The notes below the pieces were generated by a model that ran no database searches, was not told where the DNA came from, and worked only from the letters and a program-made list of their open reading frames with translations. A stretch of 50,772 nt of DNA from CAJXZP01 sp964195485 (GTDB lineage: Bacteria; Bacteroidota; Bacteroidia; Flavobacteriales_G; Salibacteraceae). Below are positions 43,231 through 50,693 of this stretch, one piece after another. Numbering within the stretch: the stretch's first letter is position 1; each line of letters begins with the position of its first letter. The stretch is from assembly GCA_964195485.1 (NCBI GenBank), contig CAXMPG010000137.1, forward strand, positions 1-50,772, read 5' to 3'. A program made the translations under genes and the position numbers.

Positions 43231-45357
43231 TTAGTTTTTTCCTTTTACGTTTTCAATAATTGTTTCTGCAACATTTCTTGGAACATCATCATAATGTGAG
43301 AATTCCATAGTAGAAGAAGCTCTACCTGACGAAATGGTACGCAATGCGGTAACATAACCGAACATTTCTGATAATGGCACTTTAGCGTTAATTACCTGAG
43401 CTCCATTTCTAGAATCCATTCCATCAACTTGACCACGTCTTCTGTTCAAATCACCAACAATATCTCCCATGTTCGCTTCTGGAGTTACCACCTCAAGCTT
43501 CATAATTGGCTCAAGAATTTTTGCTCCTGCTTTTGGGAAAGCATGTTTATATCCAAGCTTACCTGCTAATTCAAAAGATAAAGCATCTGAATCTACTGGG
43601 TGAAATGACCCATCCAATACCGTTACTTTTAAACTTTCCACTTCGTAACCCGCAAGAATACCGTTTTTCATTGCAGCTTTAAATCCTTTCTCAATAGAAG
43701 GAATAAATTCTTTTGGAATATGACCACCCTTTACAGAGTTAACGAATTCCAATCCAATTAAACCATCCTCACGAGGACCCATTTTAAATACTACATCAGC
43801 AAACTTACCACGTCCACCAGATTGTTTCTTATATGTCTCTCTATGTTCGGTTGTACCAACAATAGCTTCTTTATAAGATACCTGAGGAGCACCTTCGTTT
43901 ACTTCAACTTTAAATTCACGTTTTAAACGATCAACTAAAATCTCTAAGTGTAATTCACCCATTCCCGAGATAATTGTTTGACCAGAATCTTCGTCTGTTC
44001 TAACTTGGAAAGTTGGATCTTCCTCTGCTAATTTACCAAGACCAACACCTAATTTATCTAAATCAGCTTGTGTCTTAGGCTCAATAGCGATACCAATAAC
44101 TGGATCAGGAAAAGACATTGACTCTAAAATAATTGGGTGTTTTTCATCACACAATGTATCTCCAGTACGAATATCTTTAAATCCTACAGCTGCACCAATA
44201 TCACCCGCTTCCAATTCAGGAATAGAGTTCTGTTTGTTTGAGTGCATTTGAAACAAACGTGAAATACGTTCTTTCTTACCTGTACGCATGTTCTTAACAT
44301 AAGAACCCGCTTTTATAGCTCCAGAATAGTTTCTAATGAAACATAAACGACCAACGAATGGATCAGTAGCAATTTTAAACGCTAATGCAGCCATTGGCTC
44401 AGATAAAGAAGGTTGACGAACTTCCGTCTCTTCTGTATCCGGATTAAACCCTTCCGCTTGACCATTATCTAATGGTGAAGGCAAGAAAGCCATAACCGCA
44501 TCCAATACTGTTTGAACACCTTTGTTCTTAAATGCAGAACCACATAACATTGGAGTAATCTCCATTGCAATAGTAGCTTTACGAACAGCAGCATAAATCT
44601 CGTCTTTGGTAATTGATTCAGGATCATCAAAGAATTTCTCCATCAATGCATCATCTGTTTCAGCTACTGCTTCAATCAGGTGATTTCTCCATTCAGTTGC
44701 TTCCTCCAATAACTCCGCAGGAACTTCTTCCTCCTTATAAGTCATTCCTTTGTCCTCATCGTTCCAAACAATAGACTTCATAGTTGTTAAATCAACAACA
44801 CCTACGAACTCCGTTTCTGAACCAATTGGGATTTGCAATGGAATTGGACGCGCACCTAATCTTTCTTTAATTTCTTTAATAACATTAAAGAAATCAGCAC
44901 CCATACGATCCATTTTATTAACGAATCCAATACGAGGCACATTATATTTATCTGATTGTCTCCAAACAGTCTCTGATTGCGGCTCAACTCCAGAAGAAGC
45001 ACAGAACAACGCAATAGCACCATCTAACACACGTAATGAACGTTCTACCTCTACGGTAAAATCAACGTGACCAGGAGTATCAATAATATTTACTTTATAC
45101 TCTTCAGAACTATCAATTGGCTTACCTTGAATAGTTGGGTACATCCATGAAGTGGTTGTAGCAGCAGAAGTAATGGTAATACCACGCTCTTGCTCTTGCT
45201 CCATCCAATCCATTGTTGCCGCACCATCATGTACTTCACCAATTTTATGACTCAATCCAGTATAATACAGAATACGCTCCGTTGTTGTTGTTTTACCAGC
45301 ATCAACGTGGGCCATAATCCCAATATTTCTAGTGAATTTTAAATCTCTTGCAGCCAT
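43231..45357 (-). CDS. fusA: Elongation factor G
   Basis: EF-G is the GTPase that moves tRNA and mRNA through the ribosome. The 708-residue protein shows GTPase motifs AHVDAGKTTTTERILYYTG (about 16-34), the G2 RGITITSAAT region, DTPGHVDFTVEVERSL near 92-107 and NKMDRMGAD near 146-154. Domains II to V follow, including domain IV with GGRGKFADVVFKMGP. The gene lies 2 bases from rpsG. It is the main translocation-type EF-G by context; no second copy is seen in the window. Confidence 0.98.
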   Translation of the reverse strand: MAARDLKFTRNIGIMAHVDAGKTTTTERILYYTGLSHKIGEVHDGAATMDWMEQEQERGITITSAATTTSWMYPTIQGKPIDSSEEYKVNIIDTPGHVDFTVEVERSLRVLDGAIALFCASSGVEPQSETVWRQSDKYNVPRIGFVNKMDRMGADFFNVIKEIKERLGARPIPLQIPIGSETEFVGVVDLTTMKSIVWNDEDKGMTYKEEEVPAELLEEATEWRNHLIEAVAETDDALMEKFFDDPESITKDEIYAAVRKATIAMEITPMLCGSAFKNKGVQTVLDAVMAFLPSPLDNGQAEGFNPDTEETEVRQPSLSEPMAALAFKIATDPFVGRLCFIRNYSGAIKAGSYVKNMRTGKKERISRLFQMHSNKQNSIPELEAGDIGAAVGFKDIRTGDTLCDEKHPIILESMSFPDPVIGIAIEPKTQADLDKLGVGLGKLAEEDPTFQVRTDEDSGQTIISGMGELHLEILVDRLKREFKVEVNEGAPQVSYKEAIVGTTEHRETYKKQSGGRGKFADVVFKMGPREDGLIGLEFVNSVKGGHIPKEFIPSIEKGFKAAMKNGILAGYEVESLKVTVLDGSFHPVDSDALSFELAGKLGYKHAFPKAGAKILEPIMKLEVVTPEANMGDIVGDLNRRRGQVDGMDSRNGAQVINAKVPLSEMFGYVTALRTISSGRASSTMEFSHYDDVPRNVAETIIENVKGKN

Positions 45358-45359
45358 CT

Positions 45360-45830
45360 CTAGAATCTAAAGTGTGAGAATGCTTTATTAGCTTCAGCCA
45401 TACGATGCGTGTCTTCTTTCTTTTTGAAAGCTCCACCTTCTTCGTTAGCAGCTGCTAAAATCTCATCAGCAAGTTTACGACCCATTGATTTGCCATTACG
45501 CTTACGCGCATACATAATCAACCATTTCATGGCCATTGAATCTTTTCTCTCTTTTCGAACGGGTTGTGGTATCTGGAAAGTAGCTCCACCAACTCTTCTA
45601 GACTTTACTTCCACTCCGGGAGTAATGTTTACAAGTGCTTTATGGAAAGTCGATAACGACCCTTCTTCCTCAGCCTTTTCGGCCACCATATCCATCGCTT
45701 CGTAAAAAACGCGATATGCAGTACTCTTTTTTCCGCTGAACATGAGGTTATTTACGAACTTCGCTACCACTTTGTCGTTAAACTTGGGGTCCGGAGTCAG
45801 TATCCTCTCTTTTGCTCTACCTTTTCTCAT
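45360..45830 (-). CDS. rpsG: 30S ribosomal protein S7
   Basis: S7 starts assembly of the 30S 3' domain. The 156-residue protein begins MRKGRAKERILTPDPKFNDK and contains VNITPGVEVKSRRVGGATFQIPQPVRKERK and the C-terminal EEGGAFKKKEDTHRMAEANKAFSHFRF. In E. coli it represses the str operon. Confidence 0.98.
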   Translation of the reverse strand: MRKGRAKERILTPDPKFNDKVVAKFVNNLMFSGKKSTAYRVFYEAMDMVAEKAEEEGSLSTFHKALVNITPGVEVKSRRVGGATFQIPQPVRKERKDSMAMKWLIMYARKRNGKSMGRKLADEILAAANEEGGAFKKKEDTHRMAEANKAFSHFRF

Positions 45831-45850
45831 AGTTGTTTAATATTGAAGAA

Positions 45851-46228
45851 TTACTTCTTCTTTGGTCTTTTTGTTCCGTACTTAGAACGTCTTTGCGTAC
45901 GTCCCTCTACTCCAGCAGTATCAAGTGCACCACGAACGATGTGGTATCTAACACCAGGTAAATCTTTAACTCTTCCACCCTTCACAAGTACAATTGAATG
46001 CTCTTGTAAGTTATGGCCTTCGCCTCCGATATAAGCATTAACCTCGTTTCCGTTGGTTAATCTTACCCTAGCAACTTTTCTCATTGCTGAATTAGGTTTT
46101 TTGGGAGTTGTTGTGTAAACACGTACACAAACACCTCTACGCTGAGGACAACTGTTAAGTGCAGCAGATTTACTTTGCTTTACTTTTTTAGTTCTTCCTT
46201 TTCTAACTAATTGCTGAATAGTTGGCAT
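45851..46228 (-). CDS. rpsL: 30S ribosomal protein S12
   Basis: S12 lines the decoding centre. The 125-residue protein starts MPTIQQLVRKGRTKKVKQSK. The two streptomycin-relevant sites have the ordinary residues: Lys in TTTPKKPNSAMRKV (E. coli Lys42 position) and Lys in GGRVKDLPGVRYH (Lys87 position), so no resistance change is visible. First gene of the super-cluster, with a promoter just upstream. Confidence 0.98.
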   Translation of the reverse strand: MPTIQQLVRKGRTKKVKQSKSAALNSCPQRRGVCVRVYTTTPKKPNSAMRKVARVRLTNGNEVNAYIGGEGHNLQEHSIVLVKGGRVKDLPGVRYHIVRGALDTAGVEGRTQRRSKYGTKRPKKK

Positions 46229-46279
46229 ATATTACTTAAAATGTTGTTTTACTATAATTCAGTCCCTTTTAAGGGGCTG

Positions 46280-46309
46280 CAAATGTACATGAAAAATCCT
46301 GAAAAACAA
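46280..46309 (-). promoter_or_regulatory. Promoter of the str/S10/spc/alpha super-cluster
   Basis: The minus strand reads TTG (46307-46309), a 19-base spacer, then TACATTTG (46280-46287), a full match to the Bacteroidota consensus. The rpsL start lies 51 bases downstream of the -7 box. An imperfect inverted repeat (46261-46278, with complementary CCCTTTTAAGGG core) falls at the expected start of the transcript, so the leader could begin with a small hairpin. Confidence 0.75.
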
Positions 46310-46428
46310 CATACCCTTTTAAATTTTATTCATTTAATTCACAATAACTTATAAAAACCCACAAGTAGTTGTCAATTTCTTTTTCAAATTGCCATGTTGT
46401 GGTACACAAAAGGTTCATATAAGGAGAT

Positions 46429-46436
46429 TATATTTG
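46429..46436 (+). promoter_or_regulatory. Candidate -7 box for uvrD, very close to its ATG
   Basis: TATATTTG matches TAnnTTTG exactly and ends 4 bases before the uvrD ATG. A transcript from this box would begin at or next to the start codon. No TTG is found 19-20 bases upstream; the closest is 29 bases away. Confidence 0.45.
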
Positions 46437-46440
46437 CCCC

Positions 46441-48738
46441 ATGGAATTTTTAAATGAATTAAATGACGCCCAACGTGAAGCGGTTATCAACACCGAAGGC
46501 GCCTCAATGATAATTGCTGGAGCTGGCTCAGGAAAGACACGAGTTCTTACTTACAGAATAGCTGCTCTTCTATATAAAGGAGTACCTCCTCACAATATTC
46601 TTTCTTTAACGTTTACAAATAAAGCGGCTAGAGAAATGAAAGAGCGTATTGGTTCTTTAGTTGGCGAATCTAAAGCCAAGAGTTTATGGATGGGAACTTT
46701 TCACTCTGTATTTGCAAGAATCTTACGTGGGGAATCAGAAAAGTTAGGCTACCCTAGTAATTTCACTATTTATGATAGTGACGATTCTAAGAAACTTATT
46801 AAGGCCATTGTGAAAGAACGCGGACTAGATGAAAAGGTTTATAAACCTGGAGTTTGCATGAACAGAATCTCCGGAGCCAAGAATAATTTATTGACCCCTG
46901 CAGCCTACCTTGGGAATTTAAATATTTCTAAAGAGGATGTTCAGTCTAAGAAACCAGAACTAGGTAATATTTACAAAATCTATAATGATCGCTTATTTAG
47001 ATCTGGAGCAATGGATTTTGACGACCTCTTATTTAACATGAATGTTCTGTTAAGAGATTTCCCAGAGGTTTTACATAAGTACCAAGATAGGTTTCGTTAC
47101 ATATTAGTAGATGAGTACCAAGATACCAACTTCTCTCAATATGTAATTGTAAAAGCTTTAGCTGATCGCTTTCAAAATATAAGTGTAGTGGGTGATGATG
47201 CACAGAGTATTTACGCTTTTCGTGGCGCCAGTATTCAAAATATTTTAAATTTCAAAAAAGACTACCCCGAAGCCAAAACGTATAAGCTGGAACAGAATTA
47301 CCGTTCTACCCAACATATCGTGAAAGCAGCCAATAGTTTAATTGAAAAAAATCAAGATCAGATTAAGAAAAAAGTTTGGACCAGTAACGATGAAGGTGGG
47401 AAAATTACCGTAATGGGAGCCGTTAGTGACTCAGAAGAAGCGATGGGTATTGCGCATAGTATTTTTCATAAAAAGAATACGAATCAACTTCCTAATTCTG
47501 ATTTTGCTATATTATATAGGACTAATGCGCAATCTCGTTCATTGGAAGATGCCATGCGTAAATTAAACATCCCGCACCGCATATATGGAGGGCTTTCATT
47601 TTATCAACGTAAAGAAATCAAAGATTTTTTAGCTTATTGCAGATTAGTATTTAATCCGAAAGATGCAGAGGCTTTAAAGCGTATTATTAATTATCCTGCC
47701 AGAGGAATTGGTAAAACTACGCTAGATAAAATCACGTTGTATGCCGCTCAGAATAATTTGAATCTATGGGATTTAATTCAAAATCTTGATAATGTCCCTA
47801 TTCAAATTCATAGTGGCGCTAAAAATAAAATTTTTGGTTTTGTAGAAATGGTTAAGGGTTTCAAACAAGTAGCTGAAGCACAAGACGCATATGAGGCTGG
47901 GAAAATAATAGCTTCGGGTACAGGTATTTTAAAAGACCTTCATAACGATAAAACCCCTGAGGGGATCAGTAAACATGATAACGTTCAGGAAATGTTAAAC
48001 TCGTTAAAAGATTTTGTAGATAACCCGGAGGATTTAGCTCCTACCCTAGCCAACTTTATTCAAGACATTCCTTTACTTACCGATAAGGATATGGATTCTA
48101 AAGATGAAGATCAAAACAAAGTAACCTTAATGACTATTCATGCTTCTAAAGGTTTGGAGTTTCCGCATGTATATGTAGCAGGATTAGAAGAGAATCTTTT
48201 CCCATCTATGTTATCTGTAGGGTCACGAAAAGATTTAGAAGAAGAACGTAGATTGTTTTACGTGGCTATTACCCGTGCGGAAGACACGTTGACTATTTCA
48301 TACGCTAATATGCGATATAAGTGGGGCGATTTAATTAGCACGTCTCCTAGTAGGTTCTTAAATGAAATAGATACAGAGTATTTAGATATTATTGAAGTTG
48401 GCTCTCTAAAAAGAGCGGAAAAGAAAAGACCCACTAAACAAGAATTTCAAAAAACAGGAAAAGCATCATTCACATCATCTGGATCATATCAACCTCCAGT
48501 AACACCAAAGAATTTAACCCAAGTAAGTGCCACTTCCACTTCATCAACTGCTCAAGGTAGTTTAGAAATTGGCGGACAACTTAAAGAGGGACTTAAAGTG
48601 CAACATGAACGTTTTGGTATTGGAACCATCTTACAAATGGAAGGTTCAGCACCAAATCAAAAGGTAACGGTAGAGTTTATTAACTCTGGTAAAAGGCAGT
48701 TGCTGTTAAAGTTTGCTAAGCTTGATATTCTTGGTTAA
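46441..48738 (+). CDS. uvrD: UvrD/PcrA-type ATP-dependent DNA helicase
   Basis: A superfamily 1A 3'-5' helicase for nucleotide excision and mismatch repair and for clearing stalled complexes. The 765-residue protein starts MEFLNELNDAQREAV (Q motif). Motif I is AGAGSGKTRVL near 26-36, motif Ia LSLTFTNKAAREMKERI, motif II VDEYQDTNFSQY, motif III GDDAQSIYAFRGA, motif IV YRSTQHI, motif V TIHASKGLEFPHVYVAG and motif VI RRLFYVAITRAE. The last about 50 residues (VQHERFGIGTILQMEGSAPN and following) are the Tudor-like C-terminal domain that in PcrA/UvrD contacts RNA polymerase. The DNA of that tail recurs twice downstream. It is divergent from rpsL. Confidence 0.96.
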   Translation: MEFLNELNDAQREAVINTEGASMIIAGAGSGKTRVLTYRIAALLYKGVPPHNILSLTFTNKAAREMKERIGSLVGESKAKSLWMGTFHSVFARILRGESEKLGYPSNFTIYDSDDSKKLIKAIVKERGLDEKVYKPGVCMNRISGAKNNLLTPAAYLGNLNISKEDVQSKKPELGNIYKIYNDRLFRSGAMDFDDLLFNMNVLLRDFPEVLHKYQDRFRYILVDEYQDTNFSQYVIVKALADRFQNISVVGDDAQSIYAFRGASIQNILNFKKDYPEAKTYKLEQNYRSTQHIVKAANSLIEKNQDQIKKKVWTSNDEGGKITVMGAVSDSEEAMGIAHSIFHKKNTNQLPNSDFAILYRTNAQSRSLEDAMRKLNIPHRIYGGLSFYQRKEIKDFLAYCRLVFNPKDAEALKRIINYPARGIGKTTLDKITLYAAQNNLNLWDLIQNLDNVPIQIHSGAKNKIFGFVEMVKGFKQVAEAQDAYEAGKIIASGTGILKDLHNDKTPEGISKHDNVQEMLNSLKDFVDNPEDLAPTLANFIQDIPLLTDKDMDSKDEDQNKVTLMTIHASKGLEFPHVYVAGLEENLFPSMLSVGSRKDLEEERRLFYVAITRAEDTLTISYANMRYKWGDLISTSPSRFLNEIDTEYLDIIEVGSLKRAEKKRPTKQEFQKTGKASFTSSGSYQPPVTPKNLTQVSATSTSSTAQGSLEIGGQLKEGLKVQHERFGIGTILQMEGSAPNQKVTVEFINSGKRQLLLKFAKLDILG
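48560..48738 (+). repeat. uvrD 3'-end repeat, copy 1 (inside uvrD)
   Basis: The final part of uvrD, from GTTTAGAAATTGGCG to the stop codon, is the reference copy of a repeated segment. Close copies lie at 49651-49815 and 50532-50675. The shared core begins GTGCAACAYGAACGTTTTGG and runs to the stop codon. Confidence 0.95.
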
Positions 48739-48756
48739 AAAAGCATAACGAATAAA

Positions 48757-48795
48757 AAACAAAAAGGCTTCGTGATAAAGGAAGCCTTTTTGTTT
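48757..48795. terminator. Bidirectional terminator after uvrD
   Basis: A 15-base-pair stem (A-rich arm ending in AAAAAGGCTTC at 48757-48771, complement at 48781-48795) with a 9-base loop and T runs on both strands. It ends uvrD (+) and the convergent gene at 48811-49497 (-). Its GGCTTC core is shared with the terminator at 50694-50722. Confidence 0.85.
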
Positions 48796-48810
48796 AAAAT
48801 ACTGTTCCTT

Positions 48811-49497
48811 TTACTTCACCTTACTCAATATATAATTAACGCCAATTTTTAAATTAAACGCACTTTTAATTTCCGGTAAATATTGCGGGTAATCTGTCAC
48901 CATCTTCCCTCCTACAGATGCGGATTGGTTCGAATAGGTAAATCGCCAATCAAACTCTGGCTTACACACCAACCAAATATTGTTACCCATCTTTTTTTGT
49001 AATACTAATCCCGTATGCATCATTGCAAATGATTTGTCGTACAAATAATTTGAGGATTGGTCCACCACCGATCCATCTACATAATGCAATTGAATTGTTT
49101 TGTCAGAAACAAACCCTACGGTTAACCCGGTACTAAAATTGATGTTAAAATCTTTACCCTCTCTTATTCCTATAGTTACATGTAATTCACAAAAAGTAAC
49201 CCATCCTTTGGATACCAACTCATCAACTTCATTGCCATTGGTATCAAGATAATTATCGTTACTTACATTAGAAATCGTATTAGGATTTACACCAAGACTA
49301 ATTTTAACTCTTCCAATTTGCTCACAAGCCATAAGCTCTAAACCAAACCCAGAACTAGATGGGTTATAAACCTCTCCCTGTTTGTATTGGTAATTTACAT
49401 AGCTGAGACCTCCTTCCATTGAAAATGCTTGCGGTAGTTGACTAAAACCAGTTAAGGTAAAGAGTACCAAACATCCAGTAAAAAACAAATCTTTCAT
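48811..49497 (-). CDS. Outer-membrane-type beta-barrel protein, unknown function
   Basis: A 228-residue protein with a signal peptide (MKDLFFTGCLVLFTLTGFSQ). The mature part is a series of amphipathic strands (for example GGLSYVNYQYKQ, INFSTGLTVGFVSD, VCKPEFDWRFTYSN) and ends in FNLKIGVNYILSKVK, consistent with a small outer-membrane barrel. I do not recognise a named family. It lies between uvrD tail copies 1 and 2, on the strand opposite to uvrD, so it may be cargo of an inserted segment. No clear promoter was found upstream (the nearest box, TGACTTTG, has one mismatch). Confidence 0.65.
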   Translation of the reverse strand: MKDLFFTGCLVLFTLTGFSQLPQAFSMEGGLSYVNYQYKQGEVYNPSSSGFGLELMACEQIGRVKISLGVNPNTISNVSNDNYLDTNGNEVDELVSKGWVTFCELHVTIGIREGKDFNINFSTGLTVGFVSDKTIQLHYVDGSVVDQSSNYLYDKSFAMMHTGLVLQKKMGNNIWLVCKPEFDWRFTYSNQSASVGGKMVTDYPQYLPEIKSAFNLKIGVNYILSKVK

Positions 49498-49894
49498 ATC
49501 ACATTTCTATTTGGCAAAGTCAACCCAACAATTTATATCCACTAGAACAAGATTAATTATAGTTTTTGAAAACTATCACAATTAATTGATTTACACAAAA
49601 AAACCGCTCCATTAGTAAGTGAAATTGTATAGATTAATACCAATCAGCCCGTTTAGAAATTGGCGACAATTAAAGTGCAACACGAACGTTTTGGAATAGG
49701 AACCATCTTACAAATGGAAGGTTCAGCACCTAATCAAAAGGTAACGGTAGAGTTTATTAACTCTGGTAAAAGGCAATTGCTGTTGAAATTTGCTAAACTG
49801 ACAGTTTTGGAATAAGGCAATCTGTAAAAAGACGATTTACAACTATGTTTAATCCTCTGTAAATGTGAAGATAGGTCATAATTCAAACATTCAC
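49498..49894. other. Gene-poor stretch holding uvrD tail copy 2
   Basis: Apart from the second uvrD tail copy (49651-49815) I see no gene. 49498-49650 is AT-rich with no recognisable signal. 49816-49894 leads into the toxin-antitoxin promoter. Confidence 0.6.
49651..49815 (+). repeat. uvrD 3'-end repeat, copy 2 (broken upstream, tail frame open)
   Basis: Matches uvrD from GTTTAGAAATTGGCG to the stop. Relative to uvrD it has lost 14 bases: one in a GGCGGA run and a block between two CTTAAAG repeats, so the upstream part is out of frame. Downstream of GTGCAACACGAACG the frame is intact to TAA at 49813-49815 and encodes the helicase tail ending in TVLE instead of DILG. Over the 46 shared codons I count 10 synonymous differences from copy 1 and 3 amino-acid changes, all in the last four residues. 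A GTG at 49675 or TTG at 49660 could start a short peptide, but nothing shows that it is expressed. Confidence 0.9.
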
Positions 49895-49902
49895 TATATT
49901 TG
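49895..49902 (+). promoter_or_regulatory. Candidate -7 box for the toxin-antitoxin operon
   Basis: TATATTTG, identical to the box in front of uvrD, ends 5 bases before the antitoxin ATG. A transcript would begin at or near the start codon. No -33 TTG at 19-20 bases. Confidence 0.45.
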
Positions 49903-49907
49903 TACAC

Positions 49908-50078
49908 ATGGTAACAGTTTTAAGAAAAGGTAAGCCGATTAGTGAGTTAAGGAAAAAAATTGAACAATTGAAAAGTTTGAAATCAAAAGGATTCAAAAGT
50001 TCAAAATATTCTGGTATTCTAAAAAGAGAAATTGACCCTATTAAAGTGCAAAAAGAACTTAGAGATGAATGGCAATAA
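49908..50078 (+). CDS. Putative antitoxin of a VapC-type pair
   Basis: A 56-residue frame (MVTVLRKGKPISELRKKIEQ to the end LRDEWQ). It is highly basic and predicted helical, with the KGKPISEL and KYSGILKREIDPIKVQKELR segments that recall small antitoxins found before PIN toxins in Bacteroidota. I do not know a formal family name. It overlaps the toxin gene by 14 bases, a typical antitoxin-toxin arrangement that couples translation. It should bind and neutralise the toxin and probably repress the operon; both statements are inference. Confidence 0.78.
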   Translation: MVTVLRKGKPISELRKKIEQLKSLKSKGFKSSKYSGILKREIDPIKVQKELRDEWQ

Positions 50079-50430
50079 GCTTTTTGTAGATACAAATATC
50101 ATAATTTACCTGCTAAACGGAGATATTGAAATAGCTCAAATCCTAGATGGAAAAGAGTTAGTAATTTCGGTTATTACGGAACTTGAGCTTTTATCCTTTG
50201 CAGATGTATCAGAAACTGCCGCAATAAGAGAGTTGATTTCTGAATGTCAAGTACTGAACCTTAATGAAGGAATCAAAAACGCAACAATTCATTACCGTAA
50301 AAATTGGAAACTTAAATTACCTGATTCAATTATAGCTGCTTCGGCATATTACTCAGGACTCCCTCTTTTTACAGCGGATAAAGGATTTAGTAAGATAGAT
50401 GATATAAACATTCTTCTTTACGAACTTTAA
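50065..50430 (+). CDS. vapC: PIN-domain toxin, VapC family
   Basis: VapC toxins are RNases that cleave tRNA or rRNA and stop growth when the antitoxin is lost. The 121-residue protein shows the acidic active site: Asp9 in FVDTNIIIYLL, Glu41 in ISVITELELLSF, Asp87 in LKLPDSIIAASA and Asp105 in LFTADKGF. The frame is open 11 codons further upstream, but the ATG at 50065 gives the usual PIN start MNGNKLFVDTN and lies inside the antitoxin gene. The whole unit sits between uvrD tail copies 2 and 3. Confidence 0.92.
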   Translation: MNGNKLFVDTNIIIYLLNGDIEIAQILDGKELVISVITELELLSFADVSETAAIRELISECQVLNLNEGIKNATIHYRKNWKLKLPDSIIAASAYYSGLPLFTADKGFSKIDDINILLYEL

Positions 50431-50531
50431 CCGTCATAAAGAGTAGGCTTCGGTCAACGATTTCAATATAGCCCAAACTTCTTAAAATAGTTTTTTTCTA
50501 ATTTCATTAAGTCACGGTATTAAGCATTATA

Positions 50532-50675
50532 ATGGTGCAACACGAACGTTTTGGTATTGGCACCATTTTATTAATTGAAGGTTCTGCGCCTAATCAAAAA
50601 GTAACGGTGGAGTTTATTCATTCTGGTAAAAGGCAATTGTTGTTGAAATTTGCTAAGCTTGATATTCTTGGTTAA
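50532..50675 (+). CDS. Free-standing UvrD C-terminal domain frame (uvrD tail copy 3)
   Basis: A 47-codon frame with its own ATG, encoding only the Tudor-like tail of UvrD (MVQHERFGIGTILLIEGSAP through FAKLDILG). Compared with copy 1, 12 codons differ synonymously and only 3 change the residue besides the new start (Gln to Leu, Met to Ile, Asn to His). Homology to uvrD begins at about 50535 (GTGCAAC) and runs through the stop. No promoter is evident. It is either the old native uvrD end displaced by insertion or a maintained minigene; the sequence alone does not decide. Confidence 0.6.
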   Translation: MVQHERFGIGTILLIEGSAPNQKVTVEFIHSGKRQLLLKFAKLDILG

Positions 50676-50693
50676 ATGATTTATGCTAAACAA

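Noticed and set aside
43226..43231. Missing tuf between fusA and rpsJ
   Set aside because: This is the usual arrangement in Bacteroidota; tuf is normally located elsewhere.
48739..50531. An integron or CRISPR explanation for the repeated segments after uvrD
   Set aside because: The repeats are protein-coding gene ends about 145 bases long, only three in number, with no attC-like folding seen, no integrase and no Cas gene in the window.
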